A stretch of DNA of 64,000 nucleotides from Bradyrhizobium guangzhouense (GCF_004114955.1 NZ_CP030053.1:3162001-3226000); one strand, 5' to 3'; shown: positions 52,569 through 61,959, numbered from the stretch's first letter. Program-made: numbers and translations. Notes: generated by a model not told the origin, from the letters alone.

Positions 52569-53318
52569 GTGAAATCAATTCGAATTGCAATTGTACTGAT
52601 AGGGACCTTTTCCGCCGCCCACGCCCAGTCACTCCCCGGCGGCTTCGTTTATCTGCGCGATATCGATCCCAGCATCATCCAGGACATCCGCTACGCCACG
52701 TCGAACAATTTCCTCGGCCGTCCGCTCGCCGGCTACGGCGCCGGCGAATGCGTGGTGAAGCGGGAAGTGGGCTTGCGGCTGAAAGCGGTCCAGCAGGAGC
52801 TGGCGGCGCAGAACCTGTCGCTGAAAATGTTCGACTGCTACCGGCCGGCGCGCGCCTCGCTCGACATGGTGAGATGGTCGCAGAACGGCCATGAGAGCGC
52901 GGCAGATCGACGCTATAATCCGAGGATCGCCAAGACCGAGCTGTTTCGCCTCGGCTATATCGCCAGCCGCTCGCAGCATTCCACGGGCGCGGCGCTCGAC
53001 CTCACGCTGGTCGATCTCAAGGCCGACAATTCCGCCAGGATCGATCCCGCAAAATCCTACGCTGATTGCACGGCGCCGGTCGCGGCGCGGCTGCCGGAGG
53101 GCAGCGTGGACATGGGCACCGGCTACGATTGCACCGATGAGAAAGGGCATACCGCAGCACCGTCGATCACGGCAGAGCAGCGCGCCTGGCGCAAGCGGCT
53201 GGTGGCGGCGATGGCGAGGCAAGGCTTTGTGAACTATTCGAAGGAGTGGTGGCATTTTTCCCTGCCGGGGGCGGGCGGGGCGGCCTATGATTTCCCGATC
53301 CAGCCGCGGCGGAACTGA
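52569..53318 (+). CDS. D-alanyl-D-alanine dipeptidase (VanX/DdpX-like), secreted
   Basis: Zinc metallopeptidase of 249 residues. From the GTG at 52569 (AGGGG 6 bases upstream) a short signal peptide is seen ([17 protein letters not shown]). Zinc ligands and catalytic Glu fit the peptidase M15D family: H137 and D144 in [11 protein letters not shown], and E226-H229 in KEWWHFS. The earlier starts at 52548 and 52554 are possible. Probable role: D-Ala-D-Ala recycling in the periplasm. Confidence 0.88.
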   Translation: MKSIRIAIVLIGTFSAAHAQSLPGGFVYLRDIDPSIIQDIRYATSNNFLGRPLAGYGAGECVVKREVGLRLKAVQQELAAQNLSLKMFDCYRPARASLDMVRWSQNGHESAADRRYNPRIAKTELFRLGYIASRSQHSTGAALDLTLVDLKADNSARIDPAKSYADCTAPVAARLPEGSVDMGTGYDCTDEKGHTAAPSITAEQRAWRKRLVAAMARQGFVNYSKEWWHFSLPGAGGAAYDFPIQPRRN

Positions 53319-53338
53319 TTCCGGCCCGAGATGACGTC

Positions 53339-54982
53339 ATGACCCAGCCGAGTTTTGCGACCCACGAGGTCTTCAACCAGTCGCCGCCGTTCGAGGACGT
53401 GAATCTGTTCACGGTCGACCAGCCGCTGGTCGAGGCCGTGAAGGCCAATGGCGGCGCGGCGGCGGAGCGGGAACTGTCGGAGTTCGGCAGGCATTGGGGC
53501 TCTGCGGCGATGGCCGATCGCGGCCGCGTCGCGAACGAGAACACGCCAAAACTCCGCTCCTTCGATGCCAAGGGCAATCGCCGCGACCAGGTCGAGTTTC
53601 ATCCTGGATATCACGAGCTGATGGCGCACAGCGTGCATGCCGGCGTGCACAATTCGACGTGGACTGCGGATGGGAAGCCAGCGGGCGATGCGGCTGAAGT
53701 CATTCGCGCCGCAAAATTTTACATGGCCTCGCAGGTCGAGACCGGCCATCTCTGCCCGATCACGATGACGCGCGCCTCGGTCGCCGCGCTGGCGATGCAG
53801 CCGGATCTGCTCGGCAAGGTGATGCCGGTGCTGTCGACCAGGAGCTACGATCCCAGCTTCGCGCCGTGGTGGGACAAGCGCGGCATGACGCTCGGCATGG
53901 GCATGACCGAGAAGCAGGGCGGCACCGACGTGCGCGCCAACATGACGCGCGCGGTGCGCGACGGGAATGCCTATCGAATCACCGGCCATAAATGGTTCAT
54001 GTCGGCGCCGATGTGCGATGCGTTCCTGGTGCTGGCGCAGGCGGATGGAGGGCTGACCTGTTTCTTCATGCCGCGCTTCGCGCCGGATGGATCGGTCAAC
54101 GCGATGCAGTTCCAGCGGCTGAAGGACAAGCTCGGCAATCGTTCGAACGCGTCCTCCGAGGTCGAGTTCGTCGGCGCCTATGCCGAACGCGTCGGCGAGG
54201 AGGGCAAAGGCATCCGCACCATCATCCAGATGGTGCAGCTGACGCGGCAGGATTGCGCGATCGCCTCCAGCGGCCTGATGCGCTCGGGCCTCGCGCATGC
54301 GCTACATCACGCCCGTCACCGCAGCGTGTTCCAGAAGCATCTCGCCGATCAGCCCTTGATGCAGGCCGTGCTCTCCGACATGGCGCTGCATGTGGAGGCG
54401 AGCACCGCGCTGGTGACGCGGCTCTGCCGCGCCTTCGATCGCACGCCTGATGATGCGGCGGAGGCCGCCTATATGCGGCTGCTGACGCCCGCGATCAAAT
54501 ATTGGACCTGCAAGAGCGCGCCGCCATTCCTTTACGAGGCGATGGAGTGCCTCGGCGGCAACGGCTATGTCGAGGACGGCATTCTGGCACGCCACTACCG
54601 GGAGGCGCCGGTCAACGCGATCTGGGAAGGCTCCGGCAATGTGATGTGCCTCGACGTGCTCCGCGCACTCTCGCGCGAGGGAGAGGCGGCGACGGCGGTG
54701 CTGCAAGCTCTCGCGGCCGAGACGAAAGGCCTTCCCGGGGCAAGCGAGGCCGTCGCTTTCATCGGCAAGGCCTTCCACCGCGCCGACGGCGAGCGCGTTG
54801 CGCGGCTCGCAGTCGAGAAGCTGGCGCTGCTGGCCGCGGCCGCAGCGCTCAACTGCGTGTCGCCTCACAACGCTGAACTGTTCGCCGCCACCCGCCTCGC
54901 CACCAATCACGCCAGCATGTATGGCGCTGTCGAGCTCGATAGCGGCGACGCACGCGCGCTGCTCGCGCGGGCGCTGCCGTGA
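53339..54982 (+). CDS. Acyl-CoA dehydrogenase, AidB-like
   Basis: Flavoprotein of 547 residues in the AidB branch of acyl-CoA dehydrogenases. Features: FAD-binding GMGMTEKQGGTDVRAN, KWFMSAPMCDAFLVLAQ and the C-terminal FAD helix LGGNGYVEDGILARHYREAPVNAIWEGSG. AidB associates with DNA and is induced by alkylation in Escherichia coli; whether this copy does is not shown. It starts 20 bases after the VanX-like gene and overlaps the first CPBP gene by 4 bases. Confidence 0.92.
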   Translation: MTQPSFATHEVFNQSPPFEDVNLFTVDQPLVEAVKANGGAAAERELSEFGRHWGSAAMADRGRVANENTPKLRSFDAKGNRRDQVEFHPGYHELMAHSVHAGVHNSTWTADGKPAGDAAEVIRAAKFYMASQVETGHLCPITMTRASVAALAMQPDLLGKVMPVLSTRSYDPSFAPWWDKRGMTLGMGMTEKQGGTDVRANMTRAVRDGNAYRITGHKWFMSAPMCDAFLVLAQADGGLTCFFMPRFAPDGSVNAMQFQRLKDKLGNRSNASSEVEFVGAYAERVGEEGKGIRTIIQMVQLTRQDCAIASSGLMRSGLAHALHHARHRSVFQKHLADQPLMQAVLSDMALHVEASTALVTRLCRAFDRTPDDAAEAAYMRLLTPAIKYWTCKSAPPFLYEAMECLGGNGYVEDGILARHYREAPVNAIWEGSGNVMCLDVLRALSREGEAATAVLQALAAETKGLPGASEAVAFIGKAFHRADGERVARLAVEKLALLAAAAALNCVSPHNAELFAATRLATNHASMYGAVELDSGDARALLARALP

Positions 54983-55770
54983 GTCGTCCAACCGAAAGTT
55001 TCCTGATGGACTCCCTCAATCCCGACCATCCGCCGCTGACCGAGACGCCGGCGCTGCCGCGCGTCTGGAAGTTCTGGGGCACAGCGTTGTGGGGCTTTTT
55101 GCTCCTTGTCGCGATGTTCGTCGGACAGATCGGCGCGGTCGTGTTGCTCGTGGTGGGTCGCGGTCTGTCTCTCAACCTCGCATCGATGCAGCTCGTCGGC
55201 GCTGAGCCTCAGGCGCTCGCCCTGTCGGTCATCATGGGGCTGCCCGCGACGCTTCTCGTGGCGTGGATCGCCATTCGCATCAGGAAGGCCTCCTTCGTCG
55301 ATTATCTCGCGCTGCATTGGCCGTCATGGCGGCAAATCCTGCTTGGCGCGATTGGTCTCATCCTGATCGTGCTCGCCTGGGAAGTTGTCTCGCGCTCGCT
55401 GGGCCGTGAGGCGACGCCGGGGTTCATGACCGATCTCCTCAAATCGGGCCGCGACAAGGGCGGCGCGTTGCTGCTCCTGCTGGCGTTCAGCCTGGCGGCG
55501 CCGATGTCGGAAGAGGTGCTCGCGCGCGGCTTCCTCTACCGCGGCTGGTCGGAGACGTTTCTGCGCGTGCCCGGCGCCATCGTGCTGTCGTCGCTGGTAT
55601 GGACGGCGGTGCACATCCAGTACGATCTCTACTTCCTCGCCGAGGTTTTCTCGATCGGTCTGTGGTTCGGCTACATGCGCTATCGCGCGGGCTCGCTGTG
55701 GCTCACCATCGTGCTGCATGGGCTGAACAACATGACCGCGGTGGTGCTGACCACGTGGCTGGGGGGCTGA
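54979..55770 (+). CDS. CPBP family intramembrane protease 1
   Basis: A 263-residue inner-membrane protein of the CAAX/CPBP (M79-like) type. The motif EEVLARGFLYRG supplies E178, E179 and R183; later HIQYD and HGLNN provide the other two His motifs. The start is a GTG overlapping the AidB stop (GTGA), or the ATG at 55006. It is one of two adjacent, related CPBP genes. Its substrates are unknown. Confidence 0.88.
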   Translation: MSRPTESFLMDSLNPDHPPLTETPALPRVWKFWGTALWGFLLLVAMFVGQIGAVVLLVVGRGLSLNLASMQLVGAEPQALALSVIMGLPATLLVAWIAIRIRKASFVDYLALHWPSWRQILLGAIGLILIVLAWEVVSRSLGREATPGFMTDLLKSGRDKGGALLLLLAFSLAAPMSEEVLARGFLYRGWSETFLRVPGAIVLSSLVWTAVHIQYDLYFLAEVFSIGLWFGYMRYRAGSLWLTIVLHGLNNMTAVVLTTWLGG

Positions 55771-55881
55771 GGCGGGGCGCAGAACCTTCGAGGACGTCGC
55801 GATTGCCCACTCGATCTTGCTCCAGTATGTTGGGTAGCACCGGAGCCTTCCTTCTCTGCGAAGTTGTCGCGAAAGCCCTGC

Positions 55882-56640
55882 ATGTCCGACCTCGAAAATG
55901 CCGATCCTTCCGCGGCAGGTTCAACCCGGCCGCCCCGGACATGGGATTTCATGGAGACATTGTTCGTCGCGCTGCTTGCTGACGGCGCGTTCGTGCTAAC
56001 CGGCGGGATCGCACTGAGCTTGTTGCTCATTGCGTATGGTGGAACGAAGAGCCTGACGTCGGCCGAGTTTCAAGCAACGTGGTGGCAGGGCCGCTGGCAG
56101 GCTTCCGGAATCATGATGGGAACGCCGGCTGCGATCGCGGTACTGTGGCTGGCGGTGCGGATGGCGGGGAGAGACTTCGCCGATTATCTGGCGCTCAACT
56201 GGCCACGTCGCGATGAGGTGGTCGTTGGCTTCGGCGTCATGATTATCCTCATGACAATCGAATCCTTTGTCACGATTAAGCTTGGCATAACGACGCCTCA
56301 AACCAATTCCGACGTTGTCGTTGGAGGGGCCGCGGGGTTGCTCAGCCTGGCGATCGGGTATTCTGTTGCAGCGCCGGTGATGGAGGAGTTCGTTTTCCGA
56401 GGCTTTATGTTTCGAGGCTGGTCTCTGTCGTTTCTCGGGCCCTACGGCGCCATCGCCTTGACAGCAGCGCTATGGGCGTTCAACCACACGCAATATGGCT
56501 GGTACGACCGCTCCTGGCTTTTTGTCACAGGGCTCGTGCTTGGCTATTTTCGCTTGCGGACCAATTCGACTTGGCTGCCCGTCATGCTCCATTCGGGCAT
56601 GAATATGGCGATCATCTTCCTCGGTGGTCCTTACATTTAG
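55882..56640 (+). CDS. CPBP family intramembrane protease 2
   Basis: A 252-residue relative of CPBP 1, with EEFVFRGFMFRG (E168, E169, R173), FNHTQYG and HSGMN. The ATG at 55882 is preferred to the TTG at 55864. The gap between the two CPBP genes is 111 bases. Its stop overlaps the convergent AEC gene by 4 bases. Confidence 0.88.
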   Translation: MSDLENADPSAAGSTRPPRTWDFMETLFVALLADGAFVLTGGIALSLLLIAYGGTKSLTSAEFQATWWQGRWQASGIMMGTPAAIAVLWLAVRMAGRDFADYLALNWPRRDEVVVGFGVMIILMTIESFVTIKLGITTPQTNSDVVVGGAAGLLSLAIGYSVAAPVMEEFVFRGFMFRGWSLSFLGPYGAIALTAALWAFNHTQYGWYDRSWLFVTGLVLGYFRLRTNSTWLPVMLHSGMNMAIIFLGGPYI

Positions 56641-57569
56641 GGTCCGGTCGCCACCAGCGCGATCGCGACCGGCATCGTGATCGCTGCCAGGATCGTCTGC
56701 AGCGTGATGATCTGCGCCAAGAGCGGCGCATCGCCTCCCATCTGGCGGGCCAGTACATAGGCGCTCGGCGAGGTCGGCACTGCCGCGCAGATCGCGACGA
56801 TCGCGAGGTTGGTGCCTGACAGTCCGAACCAGATTGCGAGCGCCAGCGCGAGCACCGGCATCAGGGCCAGCTTGAACGCCACGCCGATCGACGCGCCCAG
56901 GCTCGGGCGGAGCAGGCCCTTGAGCTGAAGGCCGGCGCCGGTGACGAGCAGGCCAATGGCGAGCGAGGAGCGGCCGAGCGCGTCAGCGACCTCGTGCCAG
57001 ATTTTTGGCAGCGGCAGATGGACGACATTGATGACCATGCCGATGACGCAGGCCCAGATCAGGGGATTGCGGATCACGGTCAGGGCGATCGCGCGCGCGG
57101 ATTGCTTCTCGGGCGATGCATAATGCGCGAGTACGGCAACGCTGAACACGTTCACAAGCGGGATGATCGCGACCATCGCGACGGAGGCCAGCGCCAGGCC
57201 GACGTCGCCGTAAAGATTGGCGGAGACGGACAGCGCCACGTAGGTCTGCCAGCGCGTCGCGCCCTGGAAGATCGAGGTGAAGGCGGGGCCGTCGATGTCG
57301 AGCCGCGCCAGGGCCGGGCGCAGCGCGAGGCACAGCAGCGACATCGCGAGCGCGGCCAGCAGCAGCGCGCCGCCAACGCCGGCGACTGGCACTCTTGAAA
57401 GATCCGCCTTCACCAGCGTCTGGATCAGGAGCATCGGGAACAGCACGTAATAGGTCAGCCGTTCCAGCCCGTGCCATTGCGTGTCGAGCCGCATCAGGCT
57501 GTGCCGGAGCACGACGCCGAGCACGATGAGAATGAAGACCGGCAGCAGCGCCGCGATCACGACGGCCAT
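56637..57569 (-). CDS. AEC family transporter
   Basis: Inner-membrane permease (310 residues, about ten helices) of the auxin efflux carrier family. FQGATRWQTYVALSVSANLYGDVGLAL is the usual central segment, and VICAAVPTSPSAYVLARQMGGD the C-terminal one. Bacterial members often carry organic acids such as malate or malonate. It follows ruvX after 3 bases and so is probably in its transcript. Confidence 0.88.
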   Translation of the reverse strand: MAVVIAALLPVFILIVLGVVLRHSLMRLDTQWHGLERLTYYVLFPMLLIQTLVKADLSRVPVAGVGGALLLAALAMSLLCLALRPALARLDIDGPAFTSIFQGATRWQTYVALSVSANLYGDVGLALASVAMVAIIPLVNVFSVAVLAHYASPEKQSARAIALTVIRNPLIWACVIGMVINVVHLPLPKIWHEVADALGRSSLAIGLLVTGAGLQLKGLLRPSLGASIGVAFKLALMPVLALALAIWFGLSGTNLAIVAICAAVPTSPSAYVLARQMGGDAPLLAQIITLQTILAAITMPVAIALVATGP

Positions 57570-57572
57570 GGA

Positions 57573-58064
57573 TCAACCATTCCCCGACGCCGTACGAAGA
57601 TTGGCGAGCCGGTCGAGCGCGCCCTGCAGGATGAAAATCGCGGCATGCTCGTCGATCACTTCGGCGCGCTTGGCGCGGCTGACGTCCATGCCGATCAGCT
57701 CGCGCTCGACGGCTGCCGTCGACAGGCGCTCGTCCCAGAGGCCGATCGGGAGCGTGGTCAAATTGGCGAGATTGCGGGCGAAGGCACGGGTTGACTGGGC
57801 GCGCGGGCCTTCGCTGCCGTCCATGTTGATGGGCAGTCCAAGCACGAAGCCGACGACCTTGCGCTCGGTGGCGATGGCGAGCAGCCGTGCGGCGTCCTGC
57901 TTGAACTGCTTGCGCTGGATGGTCTCGACGCCGGTCGCCAACCGGCGGTCCGGATTGGACACGGCAACGCCAATGGTCTTGGTGCCGAGGTCAAGGCCGA
58001 TCAACCCGCCGCGTTCGGGCCAGTGGGTTGCAGCATCGACGAGGGGCAGGATAAGAGCCGGCAT
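57573..58064 (-). CDS. ruvX: Putative Holliday junction resolvase RuvX/YqgF
   Basis: RNase H-like nuclease (163 residues) needed for pre-16S rRNA 5' maturation and possibly junction resolution. IGLDLGTKTIGVAVS contributes D25; GLPINMDGSEGPRAQS and WDERLSTAAVE follow, and the C-terminal DEHAA holds the last acidic. The ATG at 58064 is chosen; the frame to 58163 adds unrelated residues. It lies one gene-block from gatCA, a conserved neighbourhood. Confidence 0.95.
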   Translation of the reverse strand: MPALILPLVDAATHWPERGGLIGLDLGTKTIGVAVSNPDRRLATGVETIQRKQFKQDAARLLAIATERKVVGFVLGLPINMDGSEGPRAQSTRAFARNLANLTTLPIGLWDERLSTAAVERELIGMDVSRAKRAEVIDEHAAIFILQGALDRLANLRTASGNG

Positions 58065-58110
58065 GGGACTAGCGCATATCATGCGTCGCGCCGCGGAGTG
58101 AACCCAGAAC

Positions 58111-58326
58111 GTGGATGCCCTGACACTATTCGGCTTGTTTGCCGTGACAGCAATGCTGGTCACTTACGCCCTCGAAGACCGCAGCCATTGGTTCGTGCTG
58201 CTGTTCGCCGCCGCGTGCGCGCTCGGCTCGGCCTACGGCTTCCTGCAAGGGGCCTGGCCGTTCGGCCTCGTCGAGGCGATCTGGGCCATGGTGGCGCTGC
58301 GGCGGTGGTCGATCAGGCCGCGATGA
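58111..58326 (+). CDS. Small hydrophobic protein, unassigned
   Basis: A 71-residue frame from a GTG at 58111, with two hydrophobic spans (LFGLFAVTAMLVTYAL and WFVLLFAAACALGSAYGFL) and a C-terminal basic end (RRWSIRPR). It is divergent from ruvX across 46 bases and overlaps the convergent LysR stop by 14 bases. No domain is recognised, but the size and hydrophobic pattern resemble a small membrane protein. Confidence 0.6.
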   Translation: MDALTLFGLFAVTAMLVTYALEDRSHWFVLLFAAACALGSAYGFLQGAWPFGLVEAIWAMVALRRWSIRPR

Positions 58327-59203
58327 TGTCGTCAGCTCCAGTCAGGCATGACAGGAAGCCCCGAAGCGCGCTCGATTGATGGCCAGCGCGGCGCCGGATG
58401 AACAGCGTCGCGACGCGCCCGTGTGCCGGGCTCAGCGGGTGCATGGTCACGTTGCCGGTCATCGCGCTGCGCTCGACCACGGCGCGCGGCAGCAGCGTGA
58501 CGCCCATGTCGGCGGCGACGCAGCCGATCATTCCGTCAAGCGTGCCGAGCTCGAAGCGCGCCGCCGAGGGCCAGCCGAACTCGACAAAGATCTGCTCGAG
58601 GCGCTGGCGGTAGGTGCACCCGGTGCGGAACACCAGCGCGGTCGGACCCGACTCGGGCGTGCCGGCGCGAAGCTCGGCAAGCGAGCCCCAGCGCCGCGCG
58701 CTGACCAGAACCAGCTCTTCGCGGAATGCGCTTGTCACGGTGAGGTCGTCGTGGGCGATCGGCCCGGCGACGAACGCGCCATCAAGCGCACCTTCGAGGA
58801 TACCGGCGACGAGATCGGCGGTTGTTGACGTGCGCAAAGAGAGGCGCACCGCCGGGAAGCGGCGGTGGAAGTCGGCGAGCAACGGCGGAAGCCGCACCGC
58901 AGCCGTCGTTTCCATCGAGCCGATCGACAGAGGTCCCTTCGCCTCGCCGTCGTCGCGTGCCGCGAGCAGGGCTTCGCGCGACAGCGCGGCCATCCGCTGC
59001 GCGTAGGGGAGCAGGCGCTTGCCGGCACCGGTCAATGCCATGCCGCGGCTGTGGCGCTCGAACAATGGCGTCCCGATCTCGGCCTCCAAGGCCTTGATGC
59101 GCTGGGTGACATTGGATTGCACCGTGTTGAGCTCTTCGGCGGCACGGGTGATGCCGCCGGTGCGGGCGACCGCGGCAAAGGTCTGGATGTCGCTCAGTTC
59201 CAT
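58313..59203 (-). CDS. LysR family transcriptional regulator
   Basis: A 296-residue regulator: winged helix-turn-helix at about 1-60 (QTFAAVARTGGITRAAEELNTVQSNVTQRIKALE) and a periplasmic-binding-like effector domain. The start at 59203 gives MELSDIQTF. It is divergent from nitronate monooxygenase 1 across 96 bases, so that gene is the likely target. The effector is unknown. Confidence 0.92.
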   Translation of the reverse strand: MELSDIQTFAAVARTGGITRAAEELNTVQSNVTQRIKALEAEIGTPLFERHSRGMALTGAGKRLLPYAQRMAALSREALLAARDDGEAKGPLSIGSMETTAAVRLPPLLADFHRRFPAVRLSLRTSTTADLVAGILEGALDGAFVAGPIAHDDLTVTSAFREELVLVSARRWGSLAELRAGTPESGPTALVFRTGCTYRQRLEQIFVEFGWPSAARFELGTLDGMIGCVAADMGVTLLPRAVVERSAMTGNVTMHPLSPAHGRVATLFIRRRAGHQSSALRGFLSCLTGADDIIAA

Positions 59204-59299
59204 GGCGTCGTTTCGCTTTTGTGATGGCAGCGTTCGCAACAATTCATTTTTCGAGAATGCTAGATGGGCCTAATCTGTCTGTCCAGAGCGGGAGAGCCC

Positions 59300-60304
59300 A
59301 TGCCGATCGCCACACCGCTGACGGAGCTTCTCGGGATCAGGCATCCGATCCTGTCGGCGCCGATGGATACGATCGCGGGCAGCAGGCTGACGCGCGCCGT
59401 CAGCGCGGCCGGAGGCTTCGGCATTCTGGGTGGCGGCTATGGTGACCGCGCCCGACTTCAGGTCGAGGCCGCGGAGCTGAAGGGATTTGCGCCGTTCGGG
59501 ATCGGCTTCATCACCTGGAGCCTGGCAAAGCAGCCCGAACTTCTCGACATCGCGCTCGAAGCGCAGCCGCAGGCGGTCATGCTGTCGTTTGGCGATCCCG
59601 CGCCGTTCGCGCCGCGCATCAAGGCAAGCGCCGCGCGATTGATCTGCCAGGTGCAGAGTGAGGACATGGCGAAACAGGCGCTCGATGCCGGCGCGGAGAT
59701 TTTGATCGCGCAGGGGACGGAGGCGGGCGGCCACGGCGCTTCGCGCACCACGGTCGATATCGTGCCCGCGATCGTCGATCTCGCGGCCGGGCGCGTGCCT
59801 GTCGTCGCGGCCGGCGGGATCGCCGATGGCCGCGGCCTCGCCGCGATGATGATGCTCGGTGCATCCGGCGTGCTGATCGGTACACGCTTCTATGCGAGTG
59901 TCGAGGCCAACGGCGCGGACGCGGCCAAGGAGCGCATTCGCACGGCCGATCCAAACGACACCGTGCGCGGCGTCATCGTCGACTGGTCGCGGAACCTGTT
60001 CTGGCCGGCGCCGTTCACCGCGCGAACCCTGGTCAACGACCACATCAGGCGCTGGACCGGTCGCGAAATCGAGCTGATGCAGCGCGCCAGTGAAATTGCC
60101 AGGGACTATGCCGCGGCAAAAATGGCGGGCGATTTCGAAATTGCGGCTGTCTTCGCGGGAGAGGCGGTCGGCCTCATCCATGATATTCCACCTGCGGCCG
60201 AGATCGTCGAGCGGATTGCGTCCGAGGCCGAGCAGTTGTTGGCCGGCCGGCGCAACTCGCTTTCTTCTTTCCCTTCTCCCCTTGCGGGAGAAGGTGGCGC
60301 GTAG
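59300..60304 (+). CDS. Nitronate monooxygenase 1 (NMO/2-nitropropane dioxygenase family)
   Basis: FMN-dependent TIM-barrel enzyme (334 residues) that oxidises nitronates. IRHPILSAPMDTIAG opens the barrel; the phosphate-binding glycines QGTEAGGHGA and VVAAGGIADGRGLAAMMMLGASGVLIGTRF follow. GGGAG precedes the ATG at 59300. The last residues (SPLAGEGGA and stop) are coded by the family D palindrome, which suggests the gene's 3' end was altered by repeat insertion. Confidence 0.9.
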   Translation: MPIATPLTELLGIRHPILSAPMDTIAGSRLTRAVSAAGGFGILGGGYGDRARLQVEAAELKGFAPFGIGFITWSLAKQPELLDIALEAQPQAVMLSFGDPAPFAPRIKASAARLICQVQSEDMAKQALDAGAEILIAQGTEAGGHGASRTTVDIVPAIVDLAAGRVPVVAAGGIADGRGLAAMMMLGASGVLIGTRFYASVEANGADAAKERIRTADPNDTVRGVIVDWSRNLFWPAPFTARTLVNDHIRRWTGREIELMQRASEIARDYAAAKMAGDFEIAAVFAGEAVGLIHDIPPAAEIVERIASEAEQLLAGRRNSLSSFPSPLAGEGGA

Positions 60305-60430
60305 CGCCGGATGAGGGGTTCTGTCCGCGGAGAATGAATCTAAATTCGAGAGGTCTGCATCCGCGGAAGCAACCCCTCACTGTCTCGCCGCTATCGCGGC
60401 GATCCACCCTCTCCCACAAGGGGAGAGGGT
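60271..60430. repeat. Intergenic palindromic element, family D (copy 2), entering the NMO1 coding end
   Basis: Left palindrome CCTTCTCCCCTTGCGGGAG and right palindrome CTCCCACAAGGGGAG; relatives lie at 45551. The NMO1 stop at 60302-60304 lies inside it, and NMO2 begins 20 bases after it. Confidence 0.88.
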
Positions 60431-60450
60431 AAGAGCGAGAGAGACCAACC

Positions 60451-61527
60451 ATGTGGCCTGACCGTCGACTGATCGATCTGTTCAAGACCGAATTCCCGAT
60501 CGTGCTGGCGCCGATGGCCGGCGTGATGGATGCGGAGCTGGTGATCGCCGTGGCCGAGGGCGGTGGACTTGGATCATTGCCGAGTGCCATGCTTTCGCCG
60601 GAGAAGGCGCGCGAGCAGGTCAACATCATTCGCCAGCGCGTGAAGGCGCCGGTGAACATGAACTTCTTCTGCCACACGCCGATCGAGCTCACCGCGGAGG
60701 CAGATGCGCGCTGGAAGCAGCGGCTCGCCGGCTATTACACCGAGCATGGTCTCGATCCGGCGGCGCCCATCAATGCGGCCAATCGGGCGCCCTTCGATGC
60801 GGCCTTCTGCGAGGTCGTCGAGGAGCTGAAGCCCGAGGTCGTCAGCTTTCATTTCGGCTTGCCGGAGCCAGAGCTGCTCAAGCGCGTCAAGGCGGCGGGC
60901 TGTCTCGTCATCTCGTCCGCGACGACGGTGAAGGAAGCGGTCTGGCTCGAACAGCGCGGTGTCGATGCCGTCATCGCGCAGGGTGCCGAAGCGGGCGGCC
61001 ACCGCGCCATGTTCCTGACCGAGAAGATCGCCGAGCAGCCCGGCACCTTTGCGCTGGTGCCGCAGGTCGTCGATGCCGTGAAGGTGCCGGTCATCGCGGC
61101 CGGCGGCATCGCGGACGGGCGCGGCATCGCCGCCGCCTTCGCACTCGGTGCCTCCGGCGTGCAGATCGGCAGCGCCTATCTGCGCTGCCCGGAGTCCAAG
61201 GTCAGCGCGGGCGGCCGCAAGGCACTCGCTGAGGCGCGGGACGATTCCACCGTGATCACCAATGTGATGACCGGGCGCCCGGCGCGCGGTGTCCAGAACC
61301 GCCTGATGCGCGAGGCCGGGCCGATCTCGCCGGACGCGCCGCCGTTTCCCCATGCGGCGACCGCGCTCGGGCCGCTCAAGACGGCTGCCGAGAAGCAGGG
61401 CAGGGTGGATTTCACCAACCTGTGGGCCGGACAGGCCGTGGCCCTGGGGCGCGAGGTCCCCGCGGCCCAATTGACCCGTGATCTTGCCAAATCGGCGTTG
61501 GCCCGCATGAAAGCGCTGGCCGGCTAG
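60451..61527 (+). CDS. Nitronate monooxygenase 2
   Basis: A second, distinct NMO of 358 residues. FPIVLAPMAGVMDAELVIAV, then the FMN loops QGAEAGGHRAMF and AAGGIADGRGIAAAFALGASGVQIG. It is about as similar to NMO1 as two family members, not a recent copy. The start at 60451 lies close behind the repeat element, with weak GAGAGA upstream. Both may handle toxic propionate-3-nitronate or nitroalkanes; this is inferred from the family. Confidence 0.9.
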   Translation: MWPDRRLIDLFKTEFPIVLAPMAGVMDAELVIAVAEGGGLGSLPSAMLSPEKAREQVNIIRQRVKAPVNMNFFCHTPIELTAEADARWKQRLAGYYTEHGLDPAAPINAANRAPFDAAFCEVVEELKPEVVSFHFGLPEPELLKRVKAAGCLVISSATTVKEAVWLEQRGVDAVIAQGAEAGGHRAMFLTEKIAEQPGTFALVPQVVDAVKVPVIAAGGIADGRGIAAAFALGASGVQIGSAYLRCPESKVSAGGRKALAEARDDSTVITNVMTGRPARGVQNRLMREAGPISPDAPPFPHAATALGPLKTAAEKQGRVDFTNLWAGQAVALGREVPAAQLTRDLAKSALARMKALAG

Positions 61528-61545
61528 CTTAGGCTATTGTTTGCA

Positions 61546-61588
61546 CATGGTCTTTTCGGAAAACCGCGTCACACTTTTCCGGACCATG
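61546..61588. repeat. Intergenic palindromic element, family G
   Basis: CATGGTC and GACCATG flank a core with TTTTCGGAAAA. Similar elements recur in Rhizobiales intergenic regions, as I recall. It lies between NMO2 and gatC and could act as a transcript-end hairpin. Confidence 0.65.
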
Positions 61589-61663
61589 CGCTAGCGCCGG
61601 TTGCGGCGCAAAACCGGCCTCTGCTATACGGCACATGGGTTTTGCCGTGAGAGGCCTTATATA

Positions 61664-61951
61664 ATGTCCGTCGACGCCGCTACCGTCCGCCGTATCGCGC
61701 ATCTGGCGCGCATTGCGGTTGCTGAGGATGAGGTTCCGCCTCTGCAAGGCGAGCTCAACGCCATGCTCGCCTTTGTCGAGCAGCTCTCGGAGGTCAATGT
61801 CGAGGGCGTGGAGCCCATGACCTCGGTGACGCCGATGCAGATGAAGAAGCGGCAGGACGTGGTCAATGACGGCGGGATCGCCGACGATATCGTTGCCAAC
61901 GCGCCTGCGACCGAAGGTCACTTCTTCCTGGTGCCGAAGGTCGTCGAGTAA
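61664..61951 (+). CDS. gatC: Aspartyl/glutamyl-tRNA amidotransferase subunit C
   Basis: Small structural subunit (95 residues) of the GatCAB complex that transamidates mischarged Glu-tRNA-Gln or Asp-tRNA-Asn. [17 protein letters not shown] and [20 protein letters not shown] are the standard GatC stretches. The ATG at 61664 is chosen over the 21-codon upstream extension. It is followed by a palindrome, a small Cys protein and gatA. Confidence 0.95.
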   Translation: MSVDAATVRRIAHLARIAVAEDEVPPLQGELNAMLAFVEQLSEVNVEGVEPMTSVTPMQMKKRQDVVNDGGIADDIVANAPATEGHFFLVPKVVE

Positions 61952-61959
61952 TCGGCATA

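Noticed and set aside
59300..61527. Recent tandem duplication of nitronate monooxygenase
   Set aside because: Shared motifs only; the two differ throughout in sequence and length, so they are old paralogues.
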